Positions 47,912 to 48,085 of a stretch of 48,085 nt of DNA are shown here, piece by piece. The notes beneath the pieces were generated by a model, which saw only the letters and a list, made by a program, of their open reading frames with translations, was not told the origin of the DNA and did not search any database. Every line of letters starts with the position of its first letter. Position 1 is the first letter of the stretch. The position numbers were made by a program, and so were the translations under genes. The stretch lies in the NCBI GenBank assembly GCA_003645255.1, contig QNES01000010.1, positions 1 through 48,085 on the forward strand, read 5' to 3'. This stretch comes from Gammaproteobacteria bacterium. Its GTDB lineage: Bacteria; Pseudomonadota; Gammaproteobacteria; Beggiatoales; Beggiatoaceae.

Positions 47912-48085
47912 CTAAAAATACAAGTGATGACTGTTCCTTTCATGTTCACTGGTTGAGAAATCTAGCATTTCATCCATTTGTTCAGCACGTTCTAGTATTT
48001 CATCTTCAGATTGTATGGGTGTTTGTGTCAGTTTCATTAAGTCGTTAAAATCTGAAAAATAGTTTTTAATTGCTTCATCAAACGA
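47912..48085 (-). CDS. 3' end of a hypothetical protein gene running off the window
   Basis: The last 57 codons are visible: SFDEAIKNYFSDFNDLMKLT, then PIQSEDEILERAEQMDEMLD and a short polar tail to TAG at 47912. The piece is acidic and probably helical. The frame is open to the window edge. No family can be assigned. It lies upstream of sbnA on the same strand, separated by about 240 bases and a repeat, so co-transcription is uncertain. Confidence 0.5.
   Translation of the reverse strand, partial: SFDEAIKNYFSDFNDLMKLTQTPIQSEDEILERAEQMDEMLDFSTSEHERNSHHLYF

Overview
The window is AT-rich chromosomal DNA of a gammaproteobacterium. Core genes point that way: clpS-clpA, tsaC, yrfG, trmL, glgA and an RpoC-type gene colinear with enterobacterial RpoC. 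The dense short interspersed repeats, decayed toxin-antitoxin genes, ppgK, DUF29/DUF1566 proteins and a very large hybrid kinase resemble the large sulfur bacteria (Beggiatoa/Thiomargarita-like Thiotrichales). That placement is an inference from style of content, not proven by a marker gene.

Layout. 0.1-1.1 kb: a damaged PIN-domain toxin cluster, one gene of which carries an in-frame repeat. 1.15-3.3 kb: a two-gene cassette of unknown function (receiver-like/winged-helix/zinc-ribbon protein plus partner) bracketed by 66-bp perfect direct repeats. 3.5-9.4 kb: DUF29 protein, a frameshifted leucine-rich-repeat gene, an operon of ParA-like ATPase, a tentative roadblock-like protein and a two-TM protein, a truncated GspB-like gene and an acidic orphan. 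9.5-21.4 kb: mostly housekeeping genes (clpA, clpS, RDD protein, tsaC, FadL-type porin, polyphosphate glucokinase, DUF4914 P-loop protein, yrfG, a DUF4143 ATPase, trmL). 21.8-25.4 kb: an orphan full-length RpoC homologue whose catalytic aspartate triad and trigger-loop tip are substituted. 25.6-30.6 kb: a 1645-residue hybrid histidine kinase. 30.6-37.6 kb: PD-(D/E)XK-like proteins, a DUF1566 lipoprotein/secreted protein, glgA, a DegT-type aminotransferase and an HMW1C-type N-glycosyltransferase. 37.7-38.8 kb: a graveyard of toxin-antitoxin fragments and an IS607 resolvase stub. 38.9-41.7 kb: a secreted beta-propeller protein between two almost identical 128-bp inverted-repeat elements. 42-47.7 kb: a minus-strand group with sbnA and sbnB (L-2,3-diaminopropionate synthesis), a PP-loop/MurL-like protein and two methyltransferases, likely a small specialised-metabolite locus.

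A second theme is the repeats. At least six families occur (GTAGGGTGGGTAG-type, ATCCGATTTTT hairpins, CAGTTATCAGTTAT tandem units, CCTGACAGGT hairpins, CATTCCCAATTCCCAATT, and the GGGGTCAGAGTAA inverted-repeat element). Several copies sit directly against start codons in place of a Shine-Dalgarno sequence, supply stop codons or C-terminal tails, or lie in frame within genes. No tRNA, rRNA or CRISPR array was seen.
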